This document shows positions 28,717-36,874 of a stretch of 64,000 bases of DNA, one piece after another; position 1 is the first letter of the stretch; the number at the start of each line of letters is the position of its first letter. The notes beneath the pieces are model-generated. The model saw nothing but the letters and a program-made list of their open reading frames with translations, did not search any database and was not told where the DNA came from. The position numbers and the translations under genes were made by a program. This DNA comes from Cryobacterium sinapicolor (GTDB lineage Bacteria; Actinomycetota; Actinomycetes; Actinomycetales; Microbacteriaceae): NCBI RefSeq assembly GCF_004403465.1, contig NZ_SOGQ01000011.1:1-64000 (forward strand), written 5' to 3'.

Positions 28717-31700
28717 TCAGGCGGTGCGTCGGGGCCACAGATGGCGCACCTTCGTGGTCGCCAGGGCGGCGAATTCGGCGGCGAGTTCCTCGTCCAGGTC
28801 AGGGGTGCGGTCGGCGCGCCGGGCGGAAGCCTCGTCGGCGTGGCGCAGAGTGACCCGGCGGGCGACATCCGTGAGGTCCCACAGGTTCTCGCCCGTGACG
28901 GACACGCCCTTGGCGCCGGACCGACGGGTGCGGCCGCGCACCAGCATCCGGTTGGTGTGGAACACGGGACCGCCGATGCGCTCCTGGGCGTCGTGGAAGA
29001 ACACGACGTTCGAGACCGGGCCGGTGCCGTCGTCGAGGCTGACGAAGACCACTCGGCGCCCACTCCGCATCGGCGGCGTGTGCGTGGCCCGGCGCACTCC
29101 GGCCAGAAGCACCTCGGTGCCGCCGGGCAGGTTGATCAGCTCGGAGGCCGGCGTGACGCCCAGCTCGGTGAACAGCGGGTAGTACCGGGCCATCTGGTGC
29201 CCGGACACCGCCAGCCCCAGGTCCCTGAGCTCGAGGTCGGTCTGGCTGCGGCCGCGCAGCTCGAGCGAGGTCACCGCGTTGAACCGGGACCCCTCGTATT
29301 CGAGCACCGGCAGCGGCACGTCGAAGGCGAGCTGGTCGTCGTGGATGGTGACCGCGGTGCCGCGCAGCGACTGGATGTGGGCGAGCAGCTCGTGTCGGCG
29401 GGCGCGGTCATAGCCGATGAAACTGTCGAGCGCCCCGACCCGGGCGAGCGCCTCGAAGGTGCTGCGCCGCGGGCGCACCCGGTCGCGGAAATCCTGCAGC
29501 GAGGTGAACGGCTGGTGGCGCACGATGCGGGCGCGTTCGGCGGCCGTGCAGCCGGAGAGTTCCGGCAGGGCCAGACGGATCCCGCGCCGGCCGCTGTCGA
29601 TCTGCTCCACCCGGTAGTCGAGGGCGCTGTATTGCACGTCCAGGCCCAGTACCGGCACGCCGAGCAGCCGCGCCTCGGCCACGATCAGGTCCTTCGGCCA
29701 CATGCCAGGGGCGTGGGTGAGGAGTCCGGCCAGGAACACGGCGGGGTGGTGGGTCTTCAGCCAGGCGGACTGGTAGGTGGGTAGGGCGAACGCGGCCCCG
29801 TGCGCCTTGGCGAAACCGAAACTGCCGAACCCGGCGAGCACCGTCCAGGTGCGGTCGATCACGGCGGGCGTGAACCCGCGCTCGCGGGCGTGCTCCCGCA
29901 CGTACGCCTCGATCCGGGGGAGGTGCTCCGGTTTGCCGAGGTGGCGGCGGAAGACATCCGCTCGGCCGAGCCCGCAGCCGGTGAGTTCGTCGAATAGGCG
30001 CATGACCTGCTCGTGGAAGATGACCACGCCCTCGGTCTCCCGCAGGAACGCCTCGAACCGGGGATGGATGTAGTCGGGCAGCACCTCCCCGTGCCGGGCC
30101 TGCAGGTATTTCAGGGGCATGTTGTTCTGCATGGGCCCGGGCCGGAACAGGGAGATCTCCACGGTGAGGTCGTTGAAGACCTTGGGCTGCAGCTTGCCGA
30201 CCAGTTCCATCTGGCCCGGCGATTCGATCTGGAAGATGCCGAGGGTGCGGGTGGAGCGGATCAGTTCGAAGGTGGCCGGGTCGTCAAGCGGGATGCGGTC
30301 CAGGTCGATGGTCTCGCCCGACAGGCGGTGGTGTTCCTCGACGGCGTGGGCCATGGCCGACTGCATGCGCACCCCGAGGATATCGAGCTTGATCAGGCCC
30401 ATCGGGTCCATGTCGTGTTTGTCGAACTGGGACATCGGCAGCCCCATGCCGGACGCCTGCACCGGGGTGCGGTCGAGCAGGGAGGCGTCGGAGAGGATCA
30501 CGCCGCAGGGGTGCACCGAGATGTGCCGGGGGAGCCGGTCGAGCTTGATGGTCAGGTCGACCAGCAGGTCGAGCTGCGAGGAGGCGCGTACCTCGGCGGC
30601 CAGTGGCTCGAGCTCGGGCTTCTCGGCCAGGGCGCGGCGGAAGTCGCGCGCGTTGAAGCGCCAGATCTGCTTGGCCACGGCCGCGACCTGCTCATGGTTC
30701 ATGCCGAGGGCCAGCCCGGCGTCGCGCACGGCCCCGCGGCCCCGGTAGGCGTTCGTCATCGACATCAGCGACACCCGATTGCTGCCGAAGGTGTCGAAGA
30801 GCTTGCGGTAGATGTCGTGCCTTCTGGCCGACTCGACGTCGAGGTCGATGTCGGGCAGGGTCTGCCGCTCGGGGGAGAGGAACCGCTCCCAGAGCAGCCC
30901 GTTGGAGATGGGTTCGACGGAGGAGGTGTGCAGGGCGTAGTTGAGTACCGAGCCCACCCCGGATCCGCGTGCCTGGATTCGGATGCCCATCTCCCGGATG
31001 ATGTCCGCCACCCGGGCGACGGTGAGGAAATAGCCGGCGAAGCCGAGGTGCTCCACCGTCTTCAGCTCGTGCACGAGACGGGCGTGGGCCGCCTCCGCCA
31101 GCTTTCTGCCGGCCGGCGACGTGACGGGATACCGGGAGTCGATGCCGGCCCTGGCCCGGGCGTGCAGCTCGGTGAGCGGGTCGCCGCTGACACCGATGAT
31201 GCGCGCCTCCGGCATTCGTGGACGGCCCAGGCCGATGTCGGTGTCCGGGTCGAGGCTGCACCGCTCGGCGAGCTGCTCGGTGTCGCGGAAGAGCCGGTCG
31301 ACGGCGCCGTCGTCGTGCAGCCCGGCGTCGACGACCATGCGCGCCACCTGCCTCATGGCGCCCTCGGGTTTCAGCCAGGCCTGCCCGTTGGTCTGCAGCT
31401 GTTCCAGGTTCGCCAGCGCCGTCAGGGTGCGGGCCGCGTCGGCCAGGTCGGCGGTGACGGCCTCGTCGGGGGTGCCGTAGCGCACGGCGTTGGTGAGCAC
31501 CGCGGGCAGTGCGGCGTGCTCGAAGAGGGCGAGCATGCGGGTGGCCGGCGTCACGCTGCCGGGACTGCCCGGCGCCGCCAGGTGGCACACGATCTCACCC
31601 ACCACCGACTGCGGCGGCAGGGCGCGCAGCCACGCGGTGAGGCAGGCGCCGGCCGCGTCGGTGTCGCGGCGCTCGACCGATTGGCCCACATCGGAGGCGG

Positions 31701-32106
31701 GGCCGAGCAGCACGGTGAGGCAGCGGAGCCCGGCCAGCTCGGCGAGGTGCGAGCGCGCGATGCTGGGGGTCCGGCCGGCGTCGTGGGCGGCGCCGCTGTG
31801 CGCGGAACTGACCGCGCGGCAGAGGGCCGCGTAGCCGCGCCCGTTCAGATCGCCGTGGGCGAGCACCACGACCCGGCCCAGCGGATGCCCGTCGTCGTCG
31901 TGCACCGCGAGGTCTGCGCCCAGCCCCGGCCGGATGCCCGCGGCCGCGCAGGCGCGCACGTGCTTGACCGCGCCGTAGAGACCGTCTCGGTCGGTGAGCG
32001 CCAGGAAGGAACCACCCTGAGCCTGCGTCTGCTCGACCAGTGATTCGGGGAGGGTGACCCCGAAGTGCGTGGAGTAGGCGCTTGCGACGTGGAGGTGTGC
32101 GAACAT
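28717..32106 (-). CDS. dnaE2: Error-prone DNA polymerase III alpha subunit (DnaE2/ImuC)
   Basis: A 1129-residue C-family polymerase used for translesion synthesis. The PHP domain begins FAHLHVASAYS. The catalytic aspartates lie in PDIDLD (D419, D421), and a helix-hairpin-helix/OB-fold C-terminus follows. GAGGAG stands about seven bases before the ATG. A perfect LexA box lies 40 bases upstream, so it is SOS-induced. The usual partners imuA' and imuB are not adjacent; the next upstream gene is divergent and unrelated. Length is slightly above the typical 1050-1100 for the family. Confidence 0.93.
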   Translation of the reverse strand: MFAHLHVASAYSTHFGVTLPESLVEQTQAQGGSFLALTDRDGLYGAVKHVRACAAAGIRPGLGADLAVHDDDGHPLGRVVVLAHGDLNGRGYAALCRAVSSAHSGAAHDAGRTPSIARSHLAELAGLRCLTVLLGPASDVGQSVERRDTDAAGACLTAWLRALPPQSVVGEIVCHLAAPGSPGSVTPATRMLALFEHAALPAVLTNAVRYGTPDEAVTADLADAARTLTALANLEQLQTNGQAWLKPEGAMRQVARMVVDAGLHDDGAVDRLFRDTEQLAERCSLDPDTDIGLGRPRMPEARIIGVSGDPLTELHARARAGIDSRYPVTSPAGRKLAEAAHARLVHELKTVEHLGFAGYFLTVARVADIIREMGIRIQARGSGVGSVLNYALHTSSVEPISNGLLWERFLSPERQTLPDIDLDVESARRHDIYRKLFDTFGSNRVSLMSMTNAYRGRGAVRDAGLALGMNHEQVAAVAKQIWRFNARDFRRALAEKPELEPLAAEVRASSQLDLLVDLTIKLDRLPRHISVHPCGVILSDASLLDRTPVQASGMGLPMSQFDKHDMDPMGLIKLDILGVRMQSAMAHAVEEHHRLSGETIDLDRIPLDDPATFELIRSTRTLGIFQIESPGQMELVGKLQPKVFNDLTVEISLFRPGPMQNNMPLKYLQARHGEVLPDYIHPRFEAFLRETEGVVIFHEQVMRLFDELTGCGLGRADVFRRHLGKPEHLPRIEAYVREHARERGFTPAVIDRTWTVLAGFGSFGFAKAHGAAFALPTYQSAWLKTHHPAVFLAGLLTHAPGMWPKDLIVAEARLLGVPVLGLDVQYSALDYRVEQIDSGRRGIRLALPELSGCTAAERARIVRHQPFTSLQDFRDRVRPRRSTFEALARVGALDSFIGYDRARRHELLAHIQSLRGTAVTIHDDQLAFDVPLPVLEYEGSRFNAVTSLELRGRSQTDLELRDLGLAVSGHQMARYYPLFTELGVTPASELINLPGGTEVLLAGVRRATHTPPMRSGRRVVFVSLDDGTGPVSNVVFFHDAQERIGGPVFHTNRMLVRGRTRRSGAKGVSVTGENLWDLTDVARRVTLRHADEASARRADRTPDLDEELAAEFAALATTKVRHLWPRRTA

Positions 32107-32145
32107 GTGTGTACTCCTCTGGCAGGCAGGTTGACGGGTGATGGA

Positions 32146-32161
32146 TCGAACAAATGTTCGA
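32146..32161. promoter_or_regulatory. LexA (SOS) box
   Basis: TCGAACAAATGTTCGA is a perfect match to the actinobacterial and Bacillus-type SOS box (GAAC-N4-GTTC core). It is 40 bases upstream of the dnaE2 start and about 120 upstream of the divergent transporter gene. Confidence 0.92.
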
Positions 32162-32281
32162 TGTAGGGAGTGTACGTCAGTCGGCCGACACGCGCCAGTG
32201 GCAGTCCGGTCAGACGGTCCGGCCGGGCAGCCTGACTAGGCTAGGTGGCTCAGTCGCCGTTAGCCTCGTTTGGAGATCCCC

Positions 32282-33421
32282 ATGACCACGCCCACTTCGT
32301 CCTGGACGGACTACCTCGGCCGGGCCGCCGTCCGCTCCGGCCAGGCCCTGCTGGTCCTCGCCCTGCTGGTGGTGGCCGTCTACGGGATCACGCAGCTCAA
32401 GCTGGTCTTCATCCCGCTCCTGCTCGCCCTGATCGTGGCGTCGGCGCTGCGCCCCGTGATGAGATTCCTGCTGGCCCGCGGTGCGAACGAGTCCCTCGCC
32501 GCGGCGATCACCCTGATCTCGAGCGTCGCGGTCTTCGGCGGCATCGTCACCCTCGTGGTGTTCGGCATCCGTGGTGAGTGGGACACCCTGTTCACCTCGG
32601 CCAACGACGGCCTGGACACCCTGCAGGAGCTTCTCACCAGCGGTACGCTGCCGATCGATTCCGCCCAGATCGATTCGGTGCGCGAGTCGGTCATCGACTT
32701 CGCGACCAGCAGCCAGTTCGGGTCTGGAGCTTTGGCTGGGGTCTCCGTCGCGGCCGAGATCGTGGCCGGCGTGGTGCTCGGCCTCGTCGTGCTCTTCTAC
32801 TTCCTCAAGGACGGCCCCCACATCTGGAGCTTCCTCATCCAGCCTCTCGCCGGCAAGCGCCACGCACGGGCCGTGCGCATCGGCCTGAGCAGCGTCGACG
32901 TGTTCGGCAACTACGTGCGGGGCACGGCAATCGTCGCGTTCGTCGACGCCCTGTTCATCGGAATCGGGCTGTGGATCCTGCAGGTGCCGCTGGCACTGCC
33001 GCTCGCCGTCATCGTCTTCGTGGGCGCGTTCATCCCCATCGTCGGGGCGACGGCGGCCGGCATCCTGGCCGCATTGGTGGCCCTGGTCACGAACGACCTG
33101 ACCACCGCCATCATCGTGGTGGCGATCGTGGTCGCGGTCAACCAGCTCGAGGGCAACTTCCTGTCCCCGGTGGTGCTCGGCAAGTCGCTGCGCCTGCACG
33201 GTCTCGTGATCCTGCTGGCCCTGACGGCCGGCACGATCCTGGGCGGCATCGTCGGCGCGATCATCTCGGTGCCGATCGCCGCCGTCGGCTGGGCCGTCAT
33301 CAAAGCCTGGAACGCGCCCACCCTGCCGTCCACCCCGCCGCCCGTTCCGGAGCAGCCGGCCGTGCCGGTGGAATCCGTGCCACCCGGCCGGTCGATCGGG
33401 GCGTCCGGTGCCGCGGCCTAG
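32282..33421 (+). CDS. AI-2E/PerM-family permease
   Basis: A 379-residue membrane protein. Two N-terminal helices are followed by a soluble segment (about residues 90-140), then further helices including the family blocks VVLGLVVLFYFLKDGPHIW and LALPLAVIVFVGAFIPIVGA. The C-terminal tail is Pro-rich and cytoplasmic. The ATG at 32282 is preferred over 32270 because GGAG at 32272-32275 fits it. The family includes proposed autoinducer exporters and Na+/H+ antiporters, so the substrate is unknown. Confidence 0.88.
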   Translation: MTTPTSSWTDYLGRAAVRSGQALLVLALLVVAVYGITQLKLVFIPLLLALIVASALRPVMRFLLARGANESLAAAITLISSVAVFGGIVTLVVFGIRGEWDTLFTSANDGLDTLQELLTSGTLPIDSAQIDSVRESVIDFATSSQFGSGALAGVSVAAEIVAGVVLGLVVLFYFLKDGPHIWSFLIQPLAGKRHARAVRIGLSSVDVFGNYVRGTAIVAFVDALFIGIGLWILQVPLALPLAVIVFVGAFIPIVGATAAGILAALVALVTNDLTTAIIVVAIVVAVNQLEGNFLSPVVLGKSLRLHGLVILLALTAGTILGGIVGAIISVPIAAVGWAVIKAWNAPTLPSTPPPVPEQPAVPVESVPPGRSIGASGAAA

Positions 33422-33425
33422 CTAA

Positions 33426-33507
33426 CCAATTCGACGGAGATTTTCGTTCACAACCGCTTTTTCGGCGTTTTCTAGGCTGTTTCGGGCAAAATCTCCGTCG
33501 AATTCGT
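33426..33507. repeat. Dispersed inverted-end element, copy 3
   Basis: An approximately 82 bp element with perfect 17 bp inverted ends, AATTCGACGGAGATTTT (33428-33444) and AAAATCTCCGTCGAATT (33488-33504). It matches copy 1 over its whole length (same size, about 70 percent interior identity by eye). It starts five bases after the permease stop and overlaps the end of the minus-strand hydrolase gene, supplying its stop codon and last residues. Confidence 0.88.
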
Positions 33508-34581
33508 TTGGGCCAACCCGAGCTCCTGCCCGCCGAGCGGTGCGAAAAACGCGGCGACGGATGCCTCCGTCACCGCGCCGAGACCGGCCGGCGACCACCG
33601 GGGGTCGCGGTCCTTGTCGATCACCTGGGCCCGGATACCCTCCTGCAACTCGCTCCGCTGCAGGAAGCGCAGCGTCACCCGGTACTCCTGGTCGAGCGCC
33701 GCGTCGAGATTCGGAAGCCGCCGGGCCCGGCGCAGCGAGGCGAGCGTGACCGCGAGGGCGGTCGGTGACCTCGTGAGGATCAGGGCGGCGGCGTCGCGTG
33801 CGCCCTCCACCGGTGAGCGGTGCAGGGCGGCGACGATCTCGCCCACGTCGTCGAACGCGTAGCACTCGTCTATCCAGCGCCGCTGGGCGAGGAGCGGGGA
33901 CGGCGGGGGAGTCTCGGCCAGGGTGCGCACCGCCTCGGCCGCGTCGCTCCAGGCGAGGGCCCGGGTCAGGGCCGGGAGCCGGTCGCTTGGCACGAAGTGG
34001 TCCGCCAGACCCAGCGCGATGGCGTCCGCCCCGGAGGCCAGGCCGGCGGTCAAGGCGAGGTGGGTGCCGAGCTCGCCGGGGGCGCGGGACAACAGCCAGG
34101 TTCCACCGACGTCGGGCACGAAGCCGATCGCGGTCTCCGGCATGCCCAGCCGTGTGCGCTCGGTCACGATCCGGGTGTTCGCATGGCCGGAGACGCCGAC
34201 CCCGCCGCCGAGCACGACGCCGTCCATCACGGCTACGTACGGTTTGGGATACCGGTGGATCTGCGCGTTCAGCTGGTACTCGTCGGCGAAGAACGAGGCG
34301 GCCTCTGCGTCGAAGTCCGCCCGGTCGTGGGCGTCCGCTTCCGCACCGCGGTAGATCGCCACGATGTCGCCCCCGGCGCAGAGGCCCCGTTCGCCGCCCC
34401 CGGTCAGCAGGACTGTCTCGACCTGCCCGTCGGTGGCCCAGTCGGTCAGCACCGCGGACATCCGTCGGATCATCGCGTGGGTCAGGGCGTTCAGGGCGGC
34501 CGGGCGGTTCAGGATGATCCGGGCGAGCCGCCCGTCGCGGCGCAGTAATAGGTCCGGCCGGTCATCCGTGAACTCGAGCAT
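33472..34581 (-). CDS. Enoyl-CoA hydratase-fold protein, probable 3-hydroxyisobutyryl-CoA hydrolase
   Basis: A 369-residue crotonase-fold protein. The oxyanion-hole motif GLCAGGDIVAIY and the VMDGVVLGGGVGVS block are present. The MPETAIGFVPDVGGTWLLSR block, with its Glu and Asp, is characteristic of the HIBYL-CoA hydrolase branch, which acts in valine degradation. The C-terminal YRVTLRFL...DKDRDPRW segment also fits that branch. I used the ATG at 34581; a GTG nine bases earlier is possible. The last 11 residues (from TNSTEILPETA) and the stop are encoded inside repeat copy 3, so the native C-terminus was replaced or extended by the element. Confidence 0.85.
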   Translation of the reverse strand: MLEFTDDRPDLLLRRDGRLARIILNRPAALNALTHAMIRRMSAVLTDWATDGQVETVLLTGGGERGLCAGGDIVAIYRGAEADAHDRADFDAEAASFFADEYQLNAQIHRYPKPYVAVMDGVVLGGGVGVSGHANTRIVTERTRLGMPETAIGFVPDVGGTWLLSRAPGELGTHLALTAGLASGADAIALGLADHFVPSDRLPALTRALAWSDAAEAVRTLAETPPPSPLLAQRRWIDECYAFDDVGEIVAALHRSPVEGARDAAALILTRSPTALAVTLASLRRARRLPNLDAALDQEYRVTLRFLQRSELQEGIRAQVIDKDRDPRWSPAGLGAVTEASVAAFFAPLGGQELGLAQTNSTEILPETA

Positions 34582-34653
34582 GGACCACACGCTACCGCCA
34601 CGAACTCAGATCCCGGGGAACAAACGAGGTATCCAGTAGCGTGGTGCTCGTGA

Positions 34654-34730
34654 GCGGGAAGCCAGCGCGAAGCCAGCGGGAAGCCAGCGCGAAGCCAGCG
34701 GGAAGCCAGCGCGAAGCCAGCGCGAAGCCA
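34654..34730. repeat. Seven tandem 11-bp units (GCGSGAAGCCA)
   Basis: Seven adjacent 11 bp units with only the fourth base varying between G and C (order G,C,G,C,G,C,C), followed by a GGGGGC-rich stretch to about 34758. Because 11 is not a multiple of three, the array is not an in-frame coding repeat. It immediately precedes the surviving part of an IclR-like gene. Confidence 0.9.
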
Positions 34731-34770
34731 GCGGGGGCGGGGGCGGGGGCGAGGGCGAGGGTGACCGAGG

Positions 34771-35091
34771 GTGCACCGGCTGGTCGGCGAGTGCGTCGTC
34801 CTGGGTGGCCTGGCCCGGCAGGACGACGGTCGTTACTCCCTCGGTATGCGGCTCTGGGAGCTGGGCGTGCAGACGCCCACGGCCCGGACTCTGCGCGCCA
34901 TCGCTCTGCCCCGCCTCGAGGACCTCACGGGGCCACCCGCGCACGTGCGCCTGGAGACCATCGCAGGAGCGGCCCACCTGGCCGCGCGGGAGCGGCCCGC
35001 GGAGGCGGCCGCGCTGTTGCTGGCCCAGCCGGGCAGGCAGGCCGGCAGGCAGGCAAGCAGGCGGGGGAGCCGGCCGCGAATTCCGCGCTGA
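34771..35091 (+). pseudogene. Remnant of an IclR-family regulator
   Basis: The frame from 34771 reads VHRLVGECVVLGGLARQDDG and then RYSLGMRLWELGVQTPTARTL. These are the recognition helix, wing and linker of the IclR DNA-binding domain. An in-frame stop at 34762-34764 and the 11-bp repeats replace the first half of the helix-turn-helix. The effector domain is cut to about 40 residues and ends in a second low-complexity GGCAGGCAG stretch (35031-35060). A functional IclR protein is about 250 residues. Its position just upstream of the CoA-transferase genes is where an IclR activator of such operons usually sits. Confidence 0.7.
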
Positions 35092-35152
35092 CGGTGGTCC
35101 GGGGTACCTTCAAGACCATCGACACCACGAACTGAAGCCGAAGGACCCTCCC

Positions 35153-35953
35153 ATGGACAAGACGTTCTCCTCCGCTGCGGCCGCCGTCGCGGACATCCCG
35201 AACGGCGCCTTCCTCGCCGTCGGCGGCTTCGGCCTGGTCGGCGTGCCGATCGTGCTGATCCGGGCGCTCCTCGCCCAGGGCACCGCTGACCTCCGCGTCG
35301 TCTCCAACAACTGCGGCGTCGACGGCTGGGGGCTCGGCGAGCTGCTCCGGGAAGGGCGGATCAGCCGGGTGATCGCGTCCTACATCGGTGAGAACAAGGA
35401 CTTCGCCCGCCGCTACCTCGACGGCGAACTCGAGGTGGAACTGACCCCGCAGGGCACCCTCGCCGAACGGCTCCGGGCCGGCGGCAGCGGCATCCCCGGC
35501 TTCTTCACCGCCAGCGGCGTCGGCACCATGGTCGCCGAGGGTGGGTTGCCCTGGCGCTACGGGCCGGACGGTTCGGTGACGGTGTCGTCACCGCCCAAGG
35601 AGACCCGCATGTTCGCCTCGCTGCGTGGCGGGGAGAAGGAGTACGTGCTCGAGGAGGCCATCGTCACCGACTACGCCCTCGTGCGCGCCGCGAAGGGTGA
35701 CCGGCACGGCAACCTCGTGTTCGAGAAGTCCGCCCGCAACTTCAACCCGGTCGCCGGGATGGCCGGCCGCATCACCATCGCCGAGGTCGACGAGCTGGTC
35801 GAACCCGGCGAACTCGACCCGGATGCCATCCACCTCGCCGGCATCTACGTGCACCGCATCGTCGAGCTTTCCCGTGACGAGGCAGCCGACCTGCCGATCG
35901 AGAAGACCACCACCCGGCCGCGGCCGGCCGCATCCGTTGCAGAGGAGCGCTGA
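35153..35953 (+). CDS. 3-oxoacid CoA-transferase subunit A
   Basis: A 266-residue family I CoA-transferase alpha subunit (PcaI/ScoA/AtoD group). The glycine-rich N-terminal block is [15 protein letters not shown], and further family blocks are [39 protein letters not shown] and the [10 protein letters not shown]-like [15 protein letters not shown]. It works with the B subunit to move CoA between succinyl-CoA and a 3-oxoacid such as 3-oxoadipate or acetoacetate. The sequence does not distinguish the two. Three bases separate it from the B gene. Confidence 0.9.
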   Translation: MDKTFSSAAAAVADIPNGAFLAVGGFGLVGVPIVLIRALLAQGTADLRVVSNNCGVDGWGLGELLREGRISRVIASYIGENKDFARRYLDGELEVELTPQGTLAERLRAGGSGIPGFFTASGVGTMVAEGGLPWRYGPDGSVTVSSPPKETRMFASLRGGEKEYVLEEAIVTDYALVRAAKGDRHGNLVFEKSARNFNPVAGMAGRITIAEVDELVEPGELDPDAIHLAGIYVHRIVELSRDEAADLPIEKTTTRPRPAASVAEER

Positions 35954-35955
35954 TC

Positions 35956-36669
35956 ATGCCGTTGACCCGCAATGAAATGGCCGCGCGCGCGGCTCAGGAG
36001 CTCACCCCCGACAGCTACGTCAACCTGGGGATCGGGCTGCCCACGCTGATCCCGAACTTCCTGCCGGAGGGGGTGCACGTCATCCTGCACTCTGAGAACG
36101 GGGTGCTCGGCGTGGGCCCGTACCCGTGGGAGGGGGAGGAGGACCCGAAGCTGATCAACGCCGGCAAGGAGACCATCACGGTCAACCCCGGGGCCAGCTA
36201 TTTCGACTCTGCGCAGAGTTTCGGAATGATCCGCGGCGGCCGGATCGACGTGGCCGTGCTCGGCGCCATGCAGGTGTCCCGGGCCGGCGACATCGCCAAC
36301 TGGGCCGTGCCCGGCAAGATGATCAAGGGCATGGGCGGCGCGATGGACCTTGTGCACGGCGCCGAGACCGTGATCGTCGTGATGGAGCACACCGCGAAGA
36401 ACGGCGACTTCAAGATCGTGGACGAGTGTTCTCTGCCGCTGACCGGCAAGCGCGTCGTCACCCGCATCATCACCGACCTGGCCGTGATCGACGTGACGCC
36501 GGAGGGTCTCCTGCTGCGCGAGATCGCGCCGGGGCTCACGGTGGCCGAGGTGCAGGCCGCCACCGCGGTGTCGCTGCTCGTGCCGGAAGCGCCGACACTC
36601 ATCCGCACGCTGCGCTCCGCCGTGGACGACGCGGCTGATCGCGCCGAATCCGAAGCTGCCGCGCCATGA
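35956..36669 (+). CDS. 3-oxoacid CoA-transferase subunit B
   Basis: A 237-residue beta subunit. The active-site glutamate is in the [12 protein letters not shown] block (SENG motif, Glu forms the CoA thioester). The [16 protein letters not shown] and [19 protein letters not shown] blocks are conserved. AGAGGAG at 35941-35947 is well placed before the ATG. The following thiolase expected in a beta-ketoadipate or ketone-body operon is present only as a C-terminal scrap at 36732-36812. Confidence 0.92.
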   Translation: MPLTRNEMAARAAQELTPDSYVNLGIGLPTLIPNFLPEGVHVILHSENGVLGVGPYPWEGEEDPKLINAGKETITVNPGASYFDSAQSFGMIRGGRIDVAVLGAMQVSRAGDIANWAVPGKMIKGMGGAMDLVHGAETVIVVMEHTAKNGDFKIVDECSLPLTGKRVVTRIITDLAVIDVTPEGLLLREIAPGLTVAEVQAATAVSLLVPEAPTLIRTLRSAVDDAADRAESEAAAP

Positions 36670-36680
36670 GAGACGTCGTC

Positions 36681-36722
36681 ACCTGCACTTGCACCTGCAC
36701 CTGCACCTGCACCGGCACCTGC
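36681..36722. repeat. Seven tandem hexamers (ACCTGC)
   Basis: Seven consecutive 6-bp units, five exactly ACCTGC, one ACTTGC and one ACCGGC, beginning 11 bases after the CoA-transferase B stop. It directly abuts the thiolase fragment and may mark a slippage or deletion point. Confidence 0.9.
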
Positions 36723-36731
36723 CACCCGCAC

Positions 36732-36812
36732 CGCACCGGCGGGCGCGATCTGCTCGAGACCATGTCTATCGGCGGCGGCCAGGGACTCGCCGCCATCTTC
36801 GAGCGGGTATAG
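36732..36812 (+). pseudogene. C-terminal fragment of a thiolase
   Basis: In one frame this stretch encodes RTGGRDLLETMSIGGGQGLA then AIFERV and a stop. This corresponds to the last 25 or so residues of thiolases (acetyl-CoA or 3-oxoadipyl-CoA acyltransferase), where a Cys-Ile-Gly-x-Gly-Gln-Gly motif carries the second catalytic cysteine. Here that Cys position is a Ser (MSIGGGQG). No further upstream thiolase sequence is present. A full thiolase would be about 400 residues, so more than 1 kb has been lost. Confidence 0.75.
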
Positions 36813-36874
36813 CGAGCGGGTGCAGCGAGCCGTTTTGGTGCCCGTGCTGCAATGAGGCAAGATGGCGGGGAGCA

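Noticed and set aside
30013-32043. Long plus-strand frame opposite dnaE2 (676 codons)
   Set aside because: Antisense shadow; the DnaE2 frame carries the catalytic motifs and LexA control.
34641-35135. Plus-strand 164-codon frame through the 11-bp repeats
   Set aside because: It is a product of the repeats; it crosses the IclR remnant in the wrong frame and shows no conserved features.
34654-36722. Possible CRISPR-like arrays at the short tandem repeats
   Set aside because: Units are 11 and 6 bp with no spacers and no cas genes; they are microsatellite-type.
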